Positions 5,649 through 6,430 of a stretch of DNA of 6,430 bases are shown piece by piece. Every line of letters starts with the position of its first letter. Within the stretch, counting starts at the first letter, position 1. The notes under the pieces were generated by a model. It had not been told where the DNA came from. It saw only the letters and a list, made by a program, of their open reading frames with translations, and made no database searches. The translations under genes and the position numbers were made by a program. The stretch is taken from positions 1-6,430 of the forward strand of contig JBQTJM010000305.1 of the NCBI GenBank assembly GCA_052387115.1, read 5' to 3'. The DNA is from JACCXJ01 sp052387115. GTDB lineage: Bacteria > Pseudomonadota > Gammaproteobacteria > JACCXJ01.

Positions 5649-6386
5649 ATGTCAAAGTTAATCACCACGATAACGGTAGGAGCTGTTTCGGCGCTCATTG
5701 GCTTTGCCGCCATGGCGGAGCACGAGGGCGGCGCCGAGAAGCAGGCCTCTAGCCCGAACACCGGGACAGGTTTCACCGGTCCGCGGGGCGACATGGACGA
5801 ATCCCGATGGATACAGGAGCGGGCGGATAGGGAGTTTGTCATCGCCGCGCAGGAGTGCGCCACGCTGAAGTCTTCGAGCTCTAATCAGTTCGATCCATGC
5901 ATGCAAGAGGCGGAGGCCACGCGCCAAAGCACCAGCCGTTCCGCGGGCGGTGAGACGCTTGCCGCAAACCAAGGATCTGGTCAGCATAAAAGTACCGGGA
6001 TAATAGACACAGTTACCGACAAAGTTGCCGAGGTTACCAAGGCCGTAACGGAGAATCTGGGGTTCGGGTCGACAGAGAAGACCGGCCAACATGGAGCGAG
6101 TGGACAATCTAGCCAGGGCGCACTTCCGCAGCACGGACAGATGTCGGGGCAAGGCGGACAATCGGCTCAGCACGCATCTACGGCGGGTCATGGTCGATAC
6201 ATGCCGGGCCACGGAGTGCTGGACCCGCATACCTATGCGCTCACGATGGCGAATCGGGAACATTCGATCAAGCATCAGGAGTGTGAGACCATCAAGCGCG
6301 CAGATCCACAGGGCTACGAGCACTGTCTAGAGCAGGCTGACGCGGCGGGCGAAGCGGCCCTTAACGCAGTGAAACAAGGCGGCTAA
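5649..6386 (+). CDS. Exported protein with duplicated Cys-x13-Cys helical hairpins, hypothetical
   Basis: The 245-residue protein is not recognised as a member of a named family. Residues 1-23 form a signal peptide: Lys3, hydrophobic core ITTITVGAVSALIGFAA, and cleavage after AMA before Glu24. The mature chain is therefore expected in the periplasm or outside. Residues 59-93 (ADREFVIAAQECATLK onward, Cys70 and Cys84) and 201-235 (ANREHSIKHQECETIK onward, Cys212 and Cys226) are two copies of one motif, aligned without gaps and 142 residues apart. Each has Arg-Glu, then QEC, thirteen residues, Cys, and an acidic Ala-rich helix. The even cysteine number and equal spacing suggest one disulfide-clamped hairpin per copy (inference). 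Between them lie a short amphipathic helix (120-137, TVTDKVAEVTKAVTENLG) and a Gly/Gln/Ser/His-rich linker (about 140-190). It is transcribed divergently from the antiporter. A structural, metal-binding or stress role is conceivable; none is shown. Confidence 0.85.
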   Translation: MSKLITTITVGAVSALIGFAAMAEHEGGAEKQASSPNTGTGFTGPRGDMDESRWIQERADREFVIAAQECATLKSSSSNQFDPCMQEAEATRQSTSRSAGGETLAANQGSGQHKSTGIIDTVTDKVAEVTKAVTENLGFGSTEKTGQHGASGQSSQGALPQHGQMSGQGGQSAQHASTAGHGRYMPGHGVLDPHTYALTMANREHSIKHQECETIKRADPQGYEHCLEQADAAGEAALNAVKQGG

Positions 6387-6430
6387 CCAGAATAAGCGAA
6401 GGATTGGGCCCGCAGGGACGACACTCTCAG

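Noticed and set aside
5658..6323. 221-codon minus-strand frame
   Set aside because: It is antisense to the exported Cys-hairpin protein, which has a signal peptide, ribosome binding site and internal repeat.

Overview
The window is G+C-rich chromosomal DNA with Shine-Dalgarno-led genes. Its protein families are a bacterial HAMP-array signalling kinase and a Kef-type K+/H+ antiporter. It most likely comes from a proteobacterium (gamma or beta by general feel); nothing fixes a genus. There is no rRNA, tRNA, CRISPR array or intact mobile element.

Layout: five gene calls lie on the minus strand and one good gene on the plus strand. (1) 1-1233, minus: the N-terminal 411 codons of a large cytoplasmic HAMP-repeat sensor protein that runs off the left edge, so its catalytic domains are not visible. 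(2) 1234-1698: leader and intergenic DNA without a convincing gene. (3) 1699-1860, minus: a 53-residue, two-helix membrane protein with a strong ribosome binding site. (4) 1963-2265, minus: a small exported, lipoprotein-like gene that looks damaged, with a changed lipobox and a probable frameshift. (5) 2529-3260, minus: a trypsin-like serine protease with a complete His/Asp/Ser triad. (6) 3365-5137, minus: a KefB/KefC-type antiporter with a C-terminal TrkA-N (RCK) domain, just upstream of the protease and probably cotranscribed with it. (7) 5138-5648: a 511-base divergent intergenic region with a short plus-strand open frame and nested inverted repeats. (8) 5649-6386, plus: an exported protein with two copies of a Cys-x13-Cys helical hairpin.

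The antiporter and protease look like one transcription unit. The antiporter and the exported Cys-hairpin protein are divergently transcribed. Taken together (inference), the region suggests cell-envelope, ion and stress homeostasis next to a large signalling kinase. No direct functional link between the kinase and the other genes can be shown from the sequence. The main points for follow-up are the duplicated C-x13-C exported protein, the small two-helix membrane protein, the decaying lipoprotein-like gene, and the antiporter-protease pairing.
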